The notes beneath the pieces were generated by a model, which saw only the letters and a program-made list of their open reading frames with translations, did no database searches and was not told where the DNA came from. This document shows, one piece after another, positions 9,915 to 16,604 of a stretch of 64,000 nucleotides of DNA. Numbering within the stretch: the first letter of the stretch is position 1; every line of letters begins with the position of its first letter. The stretch spans positions 1 through 64,000 of the forward strand of contig NZ_QNVV01000009.1 of the NCBI RefSeq assembly GCF_003384725.1. The letters are read 5' to 3'. This DNA comes from Chryseobacterium pennipullorum (GTDB lineage: Bacteria; Bacteroidota; Bacteroidia; Flavobacteriales; Weeksellaceae). Position numbers and translations under genes: made by a program.

Positions 9915-9957
9915 TATAACTTGTCGTGATTGTAAAGTCCGTTCAACAAGATGGCAA

Positions 9958-9987
9958 AAAAAGCAACCTCTTTCGAAGTTGCTTTTT
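9958..9987 (-). terminator. Terminator of rpsO
   Basis: A perfect 10-bp stem, AAAAAGCAAC/GTTGCTTTTT, followed on the minus strand by a T run, 20 nt beyond the rpsO stop. Confidence 0.88.
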
Positions 9988-10006
9988 ATTTGAAAATCTT
10001 TATAGA

Positions 10007-10276
10007 TTATTTTCTTAAACCTAGTTCAGCAATAATTGCTCTATATCTTGCGATATCTTTATTCTTAAGGTAATCTAGTAATCTTTTTCTTTTACCTACC
10101 AATTTCACCAAAGATTTTTCAGTTGCGAAATCTTTGTGGTTACTCTTTAAGTGAGCAGAAAGGTGGTTGATTCTGAAAGTGAAAAGAGCGATTTGTCCTT
10201 CAGCACTCCCTGTGTCTTGTGCAGATTTTCCGTGTTTTGCGAAAATTTCCTGCTTTTTGTCTGTTGTTAAGTACAT
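10007..10276 (-). CDS. rpsO: 30S ribosomal protein S15
   Basis: 89 residues, the normal length. YLTTDKKQEIFAKHGKS at the start, GSAEGQIALFTFRINHLSAHLK in the middle and LVGKRKRLLDYLKNKD near the end are the S15 signature. S15 binds 16S rRNA (helices 20-22) and the S6/S18 platform. In many bacteria rpsO sits beside pnp; here the two are about 3 kb apart with other genes between them. Monocistronic, with its own promoter and terminator. Confidence 0.98.
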   Translation of the reverse strand: MYLTTDKKQEIFAKHGKSAQDTGSAEGQIALFTFRINHLSAHLKSNHKDFATEKSLVKLVGKRKRLLDYLKNKDIARYRAIIAELGLRK

Positions 10277-10311
10277 TCCAATATTGTTTAATGATTATTA
10301 TGTAACGGGTG

Positions 10312-10342
10312 CAAAATTACGACTATTTTTTGATTCTGCAAA
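10312..10342 (-). promoter_or_regulatory. rpsO promoter
   Basis: On the minus strand, TTTG (10342-10339), a 19-nt spacer and TAATTTTG (10319-10312). This is a close match to the Bacteroidetes consensus, 36 nt before the rpsO start. Confidence 0.75.
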
Positions 10343-10401
10343 CATTATTGATTTCATAAATCAAATTTGATAGAAAAAAATGTTAAAAATTTCTTAATTA
10401 A

Positions 10402-10435
10402 TTTGAGGCAATCCAACGAAAAGGCAGTAATTTTG
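10402..10435 (+). promoter_or_regulatory. Promoter of the secreted protein gene at 10449
   Basis: TTTG at 10402-10405, a 22-nt spacer and TAATTTTG at 10428-10435. It is divergent from the rpsO promoter and leaves a very short leader before ATG 10449. Confidence 0.7.
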
Positions 10436-10448
10436 CATTCGATTACAA

Positions 10449-10997
10449 ATGAGAAAAATTATATTCTTTACAGCAGTGACTACTTTTTTAATGATCGGCA
10501 TTACTTCGGTAAAAGCTCAGAAAAATGCTGATGATAAAATAAAAAAAGTTTTGTACTTCAATCCAGAGGTAGAGCCTGATATTGACGAAATAAAAGAACC
10601 TACCAATCATGCTTTTTTTGATGCTGTTTCCGACAATTTCGGCGGCAGAAGAAACAAAATGCTGCGAGCAGAGGTTCAGGTTCCCTTTGATAGCATAGAT
10701 AAGCAGACCATTATGGATTACTGTGTAAATAACGATGCTGATTTTGCCATTGTCTCTAAGGTAAGATATTTCAAAGTAGGATTAGGCAAGTATGTATTTT
10801 CCAACCAGGTGGTGGTAAGCATGAAGCTTTTTGGTGCCGACGGCAATCTGGTGACGGAAACAGATCATGATACCTACCGGAAAAATATGCGTCTATTAGG
10901 CTCTACGGTGAACTCTGTAAAATTAGGAACCGAAGGCGCCATCAAAGGAATCATCAAGAAGCTCCGGAAATTGAAACCTATGGAGGCAGAGCTTTAG
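10449..10997 (+). CDS. Secreted protein of unknown function
   Basis: 182 residues with a clear signal peptide (MRKIIFFTAVTTFLMIGI, cleavage probably after VKAQ at 24). The mature part is mixed alpha/beta, with a lysine-rich C-terminal helix (GIIKKLRKLK). There are no cysteines suggesting a lipoprotein, apart from one internal Cys. I do not recognise the family. It has its own promoter divergent from rpsO. It lies 240 bp upstream of the peptide array on the same strand, but no terminator or shared promoter is seen, so a link with the peptides is only positional. Confidence 0.75.
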   Translation: MRKIIFFTAVTTFLMIGITSVKAQKNADDKIKKVLYFNPEVEPDIDEIKEPTNHAFFDAVSDNFGGRRNKMLRAEVQVPFDSIDKQTIMDYCVNNDADFAIVSKVRYFKVGLGKYVFSNQVVVSMKLFGADGNLVTETDHDTYRKNMRLLGSTVNSVKLGTEGAIKGIIKKLRKLKPMEAEL

Positions 10998-11236
10998 ATG
11001 TGAACTGAAGATAAGACCCGCATTTTAAAATATCACCAAGTCCCCAATGTCAAGGATCAGGTTCTTTACAGCATCACGGTACTACAATGTAAGTTATATC
11101 TATTTTCTCAGTATATAATTTTCTCCTGACTATTCATTATAAATTTTCATAGACACTTCCGCGCTATACATCCCTAATTACGGATGGGATATCCCCTCTT
11201 TCAGTACCTTAGTTTGACATTTAAATCCAGATCATT

Positions 11237-11392
11237 ATGAAAAATTCAAACGTAAGGAAGCTGAGCAGAAACAGCCAGAAAAAAATCTCTGCAGGAAACA
11301 GAGGACTTCAAAAATGTAATTATTCTTTTGAGTGTCCCGGGGGATCATGTTGTGGAAAAGTATGTGTGTATTACGCCTGTCCGGAAGTATAA
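11237..11392 (+). CDS. Six-cysteine bacteriocin-like peptide 1 (leader group 2)
   Basis: A 51-residue peptide. A basic leader, MKNSNVRKLSRNSQKKIS, is followed by AG rather than the expected GG, then by a core with Cys at 27, 33, 38, 39, 43 and 48 (C-x5-C-x4-CC-x3-C-x4-C). It belongs to the Chryseobacterium bacteriocin-like leader peptides; no function has been established that I know of. By analogy with double-glycine peptides, a C39-peptidase exporter elsewhere would cleave and secrete it. A possible -7 box, TAGTTTG, lies at 11210-11216. No terminator directly follows. The reading frame, shared leader and Cys pattern make it a real gene. Confidence 0.85.
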   Translation: MKNSNVRKLSRNSQKKISAGNRGLQKCNYSFECPGGSCCGKVCVYYACPEV

Positions 11393-11460
11393 TTATTCTT
11401 ATGTACTGCTTCACATTTTTGATAGTCCGATAAAAAAACACAGCACAATCACTTGATTAC

Positions 11461-11537
11461 CAATTAAATATTTTCACCAATATAGGAATAATATAAAATA
11501 TTTTATTATTTTAGTGGAACATTAAAATCTAAATCCT
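11461..11537 (+). promoter_or_regulatory. Conserved upstream region of peptide 2, duplicated at 12061
   Basis: An ungapped match to 12061-12137, exactly 600 bp downstream: 61 of 77 positions agree by eye, including the last 17 before ATG. It contains TATTTTAGT, a variant of the -7 box. It is probably the promoter and leader of peptide gene 2. Confidence 0.6.
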
Positions 11538-11681
11538 ATGAAAAATTTAAAGAAAATCTCAAGAGAAGCAGCAAAACACATCAATGGCGGAGCCATAGCA
11601 AGATGCAGCAATACAAGACCATGCACGGTAGGATGGTGTTGTGATGGTGTATGCAGCCCGCAGATCTGCCGAATCGACTAA
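11538..11681 (+). CDS. Six-cysteine bacteriocin-like peptide 2 (leader group 1)
   Basis: 47 residues: leader MKNLKKISREAAKHINGG, then a 29-residue core with Cys at 23, 29, 34, 35, 39 and 44. The core contains CTVGWCCDGVC. The GG at 17-18 is a canonical double-glycine processing site. Gene and upstream region are a duplicate of peptide gene 4 at a 600-bp offset. It is followed by its own terminator, so it is a single-gene transcript. Expected product: a disulfide-rich secreted peptide of about 3 kDa. Target and activity unknown. Confidence 0.88.
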   Translation: MKNLKKISREAAKHINGGAIARCSNTRPCTVGWCCDGVCSPQICRID

Positions 11682-11700
11682 GAAGAACAATATGTTTTTC

Positions 11701-11729
11701 AGCATCTGTTATTATACAGATGCTTTTTT
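11701..11729 (+). terminator. Terminator after peptide gene 2
   Basis: Stem AGCATCTGT/ACAGATGCT followed by TTTTTTA, 19 nt beyond the stop codon. Confidence 0.85.
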
Positions 11730-11813
11730 ATTAAAATAAATAGTACAACCCATTGATTAACAAGTAAGTCATTGAACTATTTATTATTTTATTAACACTA
11801 AAACCTAAATCCT

Positions 11814-11954
11814 ATGAAAAATGTAAAGAAACTCAGTAGAGAAAAAGCTAAGCAAATCAACGGCGGATCATCTGACCGATGCAGCGAAACCAATCCCTGC
11901 CCGGTGGGCTGGTGTTGTAATGGGATCTGTTCGCCTTTTATTTGTCTTGAATAA
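11814..11954 (+). CDS. Six-cysteine bacteriocin-like peptide 3 (leader group 1)
   Basis: 46 residues: leader MKNVKKLSREKAKQINGG and a core with Cys at 23, 29, 34, 35, 39 and 44. It is closest to peptide 2 (shared CxVGWCCxGxCSPxIC). The last 15 nt before ATG (AAACCTAAATCCT...) match those of peptides 2 and 4, suggesting a common translation signal. No clear terminator follows within 100 nt. Same inferred export route as the other members. Confidence 0.87.
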   Translation: MKNVKKLSREKAKQINGGSSDRCSETNPCPVGWCCNGICSPFICLE

Positions 11955-12060
11955 GATCATACTCAGCGCAATAATTCCATAAAAACGGGATATTAAAGCT
12001 GATGAACTCATCCGAAACGATGCATCAAAAATGTAATTATTAAAACAAAACACTGACAAT

Positions 12061-12137
12061 CAGTAAAATATTTTCACTCATAATTGAATAATGTGATTTT
12101 TTTTACTATTTTAGTCACACATTAAAATCTAAATCCT
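12061..12137 (+). promoter_or_regulatory. Conserved upstream region of peptide 4 (copy of 11461-11537)
   Basis: Aligned without gaps to the region before peptide 2. It carries TATTTTAGTCAC as the likely -7 region, and an AT-rich stretch beginning AAAATATTTTCAC. Confidence 0.6.
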
Positions 12138-12281
12138 ATGAAAAATTTAAAGAAACTCACGAGAGAAGCAACCAAACAAATTAAAGGCGGAGGGCTTAAA
12201 AAATGTACAGAACATTCACAGTGTATTTACGGAATGTGCTGTAAAGGAGTTTGTATGGAATATGCATGTTTTGAAGATTAA
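12138..12281 (+). CDS. Six-cysteine bacteriocin-like peptide 4 (leader group 1), first gene of cassette 1
   Basis: 47 residues: leader MKNLKKLTREATKQIKGG and a core with Cys at 23, 29, 34, 35, 39 and 44, containing CIYGMCCKGVC. It is followed after 39 nt by the longer group-2 peptide 5, with no terminator between them, so the two are probably co-transcribed. This pair has the same architecture and the same 39-nt gap as peptides 6-7. Confidence 0.88.
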   Translation: MKNLKKLTREATKQIKGGGLKKCTEHSQCIYGMCCKGVCMEYACFED

Positions 12282-12320
12282 GTAAAAAATTATTCAACTT
12301 AATTATTAAAATCAATAGCC

Positions 12321-12497
12321 ATGAAAACTTCAAATTTTAAGAAATTGAGCAGAAATGTGCAAAAGGAAATTAAGGGAAGCCTGCAGGCTAGAAAATGCAG
12401 GAGCACACAACCTAAATGTGATCCGGGAGAATGCTGCACTGGAGGTTTTTGCTTACCCTCTCCCATTATAGAATGTGAGCCTATTTTTTTAGAATAG
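12321..12497 (+). CDS. Six-cysteine bacteriocin-like peptide 5 (leader group 2), second gene of cassette 1
   Basis: 58 residues, the longest member. The leader MKTSNFKKLSRNVQKEIKGS ends in GS, still an accepted variant of the double-glycine site. Cys at 26, 33, 38, 39, 44 and 52 give C-x6-C-x4-CC-x4-C-x7-C, a looser spacing than group 1 but the same C-C-CC-C-C order. The C-terminus is acidic and hydrophobic (ECEPIFLE). It is paired with peptide 4 and followed by a strong terminator. Confidence 0.87.
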   Translation: MKTSNFKKLSRNVQKEIKGSLQARKCRSTQPKCDPGECCTGGFCLPSPIIECEPIFLE

Positions 12498-12529
12498 ACC
12501 TGCATACATTTTAAAATTTAATTTTTTAG

Positions 12530-12556
12530 ACATCCGCTTCGGCGGATGTTTTTTTA
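12530..12556 (+). terminator. Terminator after cassette 1
   Basis: Stem ACATCCGC/GCGGATGT with a TTCG loop and seven T. The same ACATCCG stem closes cassette 2 at 13128. The interval 12557-12754 to the next peptide gene holds no other recognisable feature. Confidence 0.9.
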
Positions 12557-12754
12557 TCACCTGCTTCAAGATCATGTTCCAGCAGTCTACACCACTAATG
12601 GTATAGATTCACAATGCTTGTATCACCTACTTTTTATAAATAGTATCAGAATTTTTTATAAAAAATCATCATTCCCGGTTTTTTATACAGAAAGATTCTA
12701 CAACCTTTGTCCCGAATCACTCAACAAATTCCAACACCTTAAAAACAAAGTATT

Positions 12755-12898
12755 ATGAAAAATCTAAAGAAGCTTAACCGAAATCAGCAGAAAACAATTC
12801 AGGGAGGGTCCTTACAACGATGTACCAGCCATTCCCAATGTAGATTTTCGTGGTGCTGCAGAGGAGCATGTACACCCTCCGCATGCATTGAAGACTAA
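12755..12898 (+). CDS. Six-cysteine bacteriocin-like peptide 6 (leader group 1), first gene of cassette 2
   Basis: 47 residues: leader MKNLKKLNRNQQKTIQGG and a core with Cys at 23, 29, 34, 35, 39 and 44, containing CRFSWCCRGAC. The core has more Arg than its paralogues. It is followed after 39 nt by peptide 7, mirroring the spacing of peptides 4-5. The upstream stretch has no duplicated promoter like those of peptides 2 and 4. Confidence 0.88.
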   Translation: MKNLKKLNRNQQKTIQGGSLQRCTSHSQCRFSWCCRGACTPSACIED

Positions 12899-12937
12899 GG
12901 ACTTCAAGTGTGTTTAACCAATAATACCTGAATCAGT

Positions 12938-13105
12938 ATGAAAAATTCAAATTTTAAAAAGCTTGACAGACAAGCGCAAAAAAGTATTCATGGCGGCGGA
13001 CCAAGAAAATGTTTAGATGAAAACCAATGTAATCTTGGAGAATGCTGCAGCGGAGGATCCTGTATTCGCTCTCCCTACCCTATCTGTGGGCCAATTCTTG
13101 AATAA
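12938..13105 (+). CDS. Six-cysteine bacteriocin-like peptide 7 (leader group 2), second gene of cassette 2
   Basis: 55 residues: leader MKNSNFKKLDRQAQKSIHGG and a core with Cys at 25, 31, 36, 37, 42 and 50 (C-x5-C-x4-CC-x4-C-x7-C). The core motif NLGECCSGGSC matches DPGECCTGGFC of peptide 5, so peptides 5 and 7 form a subfamily. It ends GPILE, like the FLE end of peptide 5. Its own terminator follows. Confidence 0.88.
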   Translation: MKNSNFKKLDRQAQKSIHGGGPRKCLDENQCNLGECCSGGSCIRSPYPICGPILE

Positions 13106-13127
13106 AAGATGAACTTTTAGTTTCCAG

Positions 13128-13154
13128 ACATCCGTTGACGCGGATGTTTTTTTG
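13128..13154 (+). terminator. Terminator after cassette 2
   Basis: Stem ACATCCG/CGGATGT with a TTGACG loop and a run of T, a close relative of the terminator at 12530. Confidence 0.88.
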
Positions 13155-13232
13155 TTTCACACGCTAACGTTCTTATTATCTGCACCATAAAGCATCACTG
13201 CATTTTAAATTATCCTTAAATCTTCTCCGGCA

Positions 13233-13264
13233 TTGGTCAGTCTTAAAAATTTGAATTATTTTTG
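13233..13264 (+). promoter_or_regulatory. mgtE promoter
   Basis: TTG at 13233-13235, a 21-nt spacer and TATTTTTG at 13257-13264. The box covers the alternative TTG start at 13262, so translation must begin further downstream, probably at TTG 13286. Confidence 0.7.
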
Positions 13265-13285
13265 CATATCAAAAAATCACACAAT

Positions 13286-14608
13286 TTGAACTCCAGAGAC
13301 GAACTTATTTTCAATCCCGCCGATATTGCCGAAACTCTCAGCGAACTTCCTGCTGATGAGCGACTGCTCGCGTTTTTGAAAGTTCCAAAAGAGTACAAAG
13401 CAGAGGTTTTTTCTCATCTCGATCCTGATTTCCAGGAAGATACCATCAGAAGTATCGGAAGCGATGAAGTTTCTGAAATTCTGAATGCCATGACTCCGGA
13501 TGACAGAACAGCCCTTTTCGAGGATTTTCCGGATGAGCTTATCAAATACTCGATCAATCATCTTAATCCACAGGAAAGAAGGATTGCCTTAAAACTCTTA
13601 GGGTATAATTCTGAGTCTATTGCCCGTCTGATGACGCCTTATTATATCCAGATCCGTAAGGAATGGACGGTAAAGCGGTGTCTGCAGCAAATAAAAAAGG
13701 TAGGACGACGAGTAGAAACCATGAACTACCTCTATGTAGTGGATGAAAGAAACCGCCTGATCGATGACCTTGCGATCGGAACTTTATTGCTGGAGGAAGA
13801 AGACACCCTGGTTTCCGATATTACAGACAATCATTTTGTAGCCATTACCACTACAACCTCTAAAGAGGATGCGGTAACCTACTTTGAAAAATATGACCGT
13901 GGCGCACTTCCCATCATTACAGAGGCTGGTGTTTTGGTAGGCATTGTAACGATTGATGACATCCTGGATCAAATAGAACAGCAAAATACGGAAGACATTC
14001 AGAAATTTGGGGGATTGGAAGCCTTGGATCTTCCCTATACCCAGACATCATGGACAGAAATGATTAAGAAAAGGGCTACCTGGCTGATCATTTTGTTTAT
14101 TTCCGAAATGCTGACCGCCTCAGCCATGGGATATTTTGATAAGGAAATTGAAAAAGCTGTTGTTCTCGCACTATTTGTTCCATTGATTATTTCCAGTGGC
14201 GGAAATTCCGGGTCCCAGGCAGCAACGCTGATTATCCGTGCAATGGCTCTACAGGAAATCGGACTGAAAGACTGGTGGTATGTCATGAGGAAAGAAATTA
14301 TTTCAGGAATATGCCTCGGGGTTATTCTCGGTCTCATCGGATTTATCAGGATTATGCTGTGGCAGCAAATCGGACTTTTCGATTACGGACAATACTGGGT
14401 GTATGTTGGACTAAGCGTCTCCATCTCCCTTATCGCCATTGTATTATGGGGAACTTTATCGGGTTCCATGATTCCTTTCGTTTTAAAGAAGTTAAAGCTT
14501 GACCCTGCAACATCTTCTGCTCCATTTGTAGCAACTTTAGTGGATGTCACCGGGCTTATCATTTATTTTACCGTAGCCGGACTTTTCTTAACGGGAAAAC
14601 TTTTGTAA
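13286..14608 (+). CDS. mgtE: Magnesium transporter MgtE
   Basis: 440 residues from TTG 13286 ([21 protein letters not shown]). Order: MgtE N-domain (about 1-120, with [20 protein letters not shown]), a CBS pair (about 125-245, ending [14 protein letters not shown]), a connecting helix, then five membrane helices (about 275-440). [16 protein letters not shown] is the conserved pore segment. MgtE is a Mg2+-gated Mg2+ channel in the inner membrane; the cytoplasmic domains close it when Mg2+ is high. The frame opens at 13262, but that codon lies in the promoter. A BtuF-like gene follows after 27 bp, probably in the same transcript. Confidence 0.95.
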   Translation: MNSRDELIFNPADIAETLSELPADERLLAFLKVPKEYKAEVFSHLDPDFQEDTIRSIGSDEVSEILNAMTPDDRTALFEDFPDELIKYSINHLNPQERRIALKLLGYNSESIARLMTPYYIQIRKEWTVKRCLQQIKKVGRRVETMNYLYVVDERNRLIDDLAIGTLLLEEEDTLVSDITDNHFVAITTTTSKEDAVTYFEKYDRGALPIITEAGVLVGIVTIDDILDQIEQQNTEDIQKFGGLEALDLPYTQTSWTEMIKKRATWLIILFISEMLTASAMGYFDKEIEKAVVLALFVPLIISSGGNSGSQAATLIIRAMALQEIGLKDWWYVMRKEIISGICLGVILGLIGFIRIMLWQQIGLFDYGQYWVYVGLSVSISLIAIVLWGTLSGSMIPFVLKKLKLDPATSSAPFVATLVDVTGLIIYFTVAGLFLTGKLL

Positions 14609-14635
14609 TTTTAGGCATCATCTTAACATGCCAAT

Positions 14636-15373
14636 ATGAAAATTGTATCTCTTGTACCCTCTATTACAGAGGCTCTATTTGACCTTGGACTCACCGAAAA
14701 TGAAGTAATCGGCCGCACAAAATTCTGCATTCACCCTCAGGATAAAGTAAAAAACGTAAAGATCATCGGCGGTACCAAAAACATTCATATTGATACAATC
14801 AGGGCATTAAAACCCGATCTTATCCTTGCTAATAAGGAGGAAAACATCAAAGAACAAGTGGAAGCATTAATGGCTGACTTTAAAGTCATGGTCACGAATG
14901 TTGAAACTATTGAAGACAATTATTACCTGCTGAAAAATCTCGGAAAATTACTGGGCCAGGAAGACAGGGCTCAACTATTCAATCTTAAAATTTACGACAT
15001 TCTTCATCAGGCCAAGCTTGAAACGAAGGTAAAAGCAGCATATCTTATCTGGAAGAATCCGTATATGACCATTGGTTCAGACACTTTTATACACAGGATC
15101 CTCACCGAAATCGGCTTTGAAAATATTTTCCAAAAGAAAACCCGGTATCCCATCATCACAACAGAAGATCTTGCGGAGGCAGAGGTAATCATACTGTCTT
15201 CCGAGCCGTTCCCATTCAAACCAAAACATATTGAGGAACTCCGGGCCATTTATCCTGATAAAAAAATAATAATTGTGGATGGGGAGGCATTCTCCTGGTA
15301 TGGGACGCATATTGCAAAATGTGAGCATTACTTCAGGGAACTCATCTCTGAAATCCATGCGATGCAGTTTTGA
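14636..15373 (+). CDS. BtuF-like helical-backbone substrate-binding protein
   Basis: 245 residues beginning directly with the domain (MKIVSLVPSITEALFDLGL). VIGRTKFCIHP, IGGTKNIHIDTIRALKPDLIL and a long connecting helix define the class III (BtuF/cobalamin-siderophore) binding-protein fold. It has neither signal peptide nor lipobox, unlike exported BtuF, and no ABC transporter gene is adjacent. It may therefore be a cytoplasmic family member rather than a periplasmic receptor. It follows mgtE by 27 bp and likely shares its transcript. The ligand is unknown. Confidence 0.78.
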   Translation: MKIVSLVPSITEALFDLGLTENEVIGRTKFCIHPQDKVKNVKIIGGTKNIHIDTIRALKPDLILANKEENIKEQVEALMADFKVMVTNVETIEDNYYLLKNLGKLLGQEDRAQLFNLKIYDILHQAKLETKVKAAYLIWKNPYMTIGSDTFIHRILTEIGFENIFQKKTRYPIITTEDLAEAEVIILSSEPFPFKPKHIEELRAIYPDKKIIIVDGEAFSWYGTHIAKCEHYFRELISEIHAMQF

Positions 15374-15508
15374 TTTTTCTAAACCGTAAAGGCACATAAA
15401 ATTTTAACACTTTTGTTATTTTAAAGTGATTACTCATTGCCTGCTAAATTCTTTGATGATGATATGAATATTGTCTTTTACCAGCTGTGGAAAAAAAATT
15501 CGGAAAAA

Positions 15509-15536
15509 TTGAATCTTGTCTTATCGTATAATTTTG
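15509..15536 (+). promoter_or_regulatory. Promoter of the cupin gene
   Basis: TTG at 15509-15511, a 17-nt spacer and TAATTTTG at 15529-15536, 31 nt before the start codon. Confidence 0.65.
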
Positions 15537-15567
15537 GTACATTGTTCATCATTTATATTCAAAAGAC

Positions 15568-16035
15568 ATGTCTGACACTATTATTTTATCTGAAGGAGCT
15601 GAATTTGATCACGTTATCCAGGAAGTTTCAAAGTACATCCACCTTTATGTTATGGCCTTTGAAAAAGAAGAACGAACCTTTACACGTATTGACAAGCGGA
15701 ACAACATGTATGGAGGAAACGGCACCGTATATATGATACAGATGTTTGGTCAGAAAGAATTAGCCAATAACCGACTGGCTGCTTATATGGTTTTATTGAA
15801 CAAGGGTGACGAATCGGGATTCCATACCCACAATGAAAGAAATGAGGAAGAGCTGTATGTTGTCGTACACGGGACCGGAGAATATCGGGAAAGAACCGGA
15901 ACAGAAGGACCGGAGCGTAAAAAAACGCTTCAAAAGGGAGATATTACCGCAATCAGCTCCATAGGCTACCATTCCGTTGAAAACACCGGAAATGAGCCAT
16001 TAATCATGTTTGTGATTACCACCAATACCCCTTAG
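15568..16035 (+). CDS. Cupin domain protein
   Basis: 155 residues with one cupin barrel in the C-terminal two thirds. GFHTHNERNEEELYVVVHGTG is the first cupin motif (given here as GFHTHNE and EEELYVVV), followed by KKTLQKGDITAISSIGYHSVENTG, which supplies the second-motif His. The conserved His, His, Glu and His metal ligands are present, so metal binding is likely. No signal peptide. Substrate and reaction cannot be assigned. Monocistronic; an overlapping frame at 15437-15736 begins upstream of the promoter and was discounted. Confidence 0.82.
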   Translation: MSDTIILSEGAEFDHVIQEVSKYIHLYVMAFEKEERTFTRIDKRNNMYGGNGTVYMIQMFGQKELANNRLAAYMVLLNKGDESGFHTHNERNEEELYVVVHGTGEYRERTGTEGPERKKTLQKGDITAISSIGYHSVENTGNEPLIMFVITTNTP

Positions 16036-16090
16036 TAAATTTAATAGTGATGCTTATTGACGTGTCCTGCTTTAGATTTTCAATACCATA

Positions 16091-16122
16091 AAAAAACTCC
16101 GGCTTTAGCCGGAGTCTATATT
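16091..16122. terminator. Bidirectional terminator between cupin and GAF genes
   Basis: Stem ACTCCGGC/GCCGGAGT with a TTTA loop. The minus-strand side has a seven-T run; the plus side is only T-rich. Confidence 0.8.
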
Positions 16123-16143
16123 TTAAATATCTTCAGATATTCG

Positions 16144-16593
16144 TTACAGAATCTTTGAAACCTCACTGCACAGCCACTCCAGCAACTGACGGTCTTCGTC
16201 TGTGAAAGGATCTACGGTATGGGAGTCAATATCAATCTGACCGATATTTTTACCCTCTTTAAAAATCGGAACTACTATTTCCGCTTTGGTATCAATGGAA
16301 CAGCTCAGATAATTGCTTTCTTCCTTCACATCCGGAACTACAAATGTTTCATTGGAAACAGCCACCTGGCCACAGATTCCTTTTCCGTAAGGAATAATCG
16401 TATGATCGGTAGGAGCCCCAACATAAGGTCCCAGGATCAGCTCATCCTTATCTCCGTTTTTGAAGTAAAATCCTGTCCAGTTGAAATACGAAATTTCCTG
16501 ATCCAGCAGGTGACAAACTTTCTCAAGTTTTTCTTCTGTATTATGCTTAGGACTTTCAAGAATTGAGGAAAGTCTTTTCTTTAATTCTGACAT
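16144..16593 (-). CDS. GAF domain protein, free methionine-(R)-sulfoxide reductase-like
   Basis: 149 residues forming a single GAF domain. YFNWTGFYF near 37, IPYGKGICGQVAVSNETFVVPDV and the cysteine in NYLSCSI resemble fRMsr (YebR type), which reduces free methionine-R-sulfoxide using thioredoxin. Two of the cysteines typical of the family are visible: one in GKGICG and one at the HIACD-equivalent position. The third, resolving cysteine of E. coli fRMsr is not evident. It precedes a conserved flavobacterial gene in reverse order (11 bp from that gene's stop), so it is the distal gene of a two-gene operon. Confidence 0.78.
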   Translation of the reverse strand: MSELKKRLSSILESPKHNTEEKLEKVCHLLDQEISYFNWTGFYFKNGDKDELILGPYVGAPTDHTIIPYGKGICGQVAVSNETFVVPDVKEESNYLSCSIDTKAEIVVPIFKEGKNIGQIDIDSHTVDPFTDEDRQLLEWLCSEVSKIL

Positions 16594-16604
16594 TTTATTT
16601 ATTT

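Noticed and set aside
12546..12758. 70-codon frame between the two peptide cassettes
   Set aside because: It begins within the T run of a terminator, has no leader, cysteine pattern or domain, and ends just inside peptide gene 6.
11237..13105. CRISPR-like array suggested by regularly spaced similar units
   Set aside because: The repeated units are whole coding genes with leaders and terminators; there are no short identical repeats with unique spacers.
15437..15736. 99-codon plus-strand frame overlapping the cupin gene
   Set aside because: It starts upstream of the cupin promoter, runs out of frame through the cupin coding sequence and has no recognisable domain.
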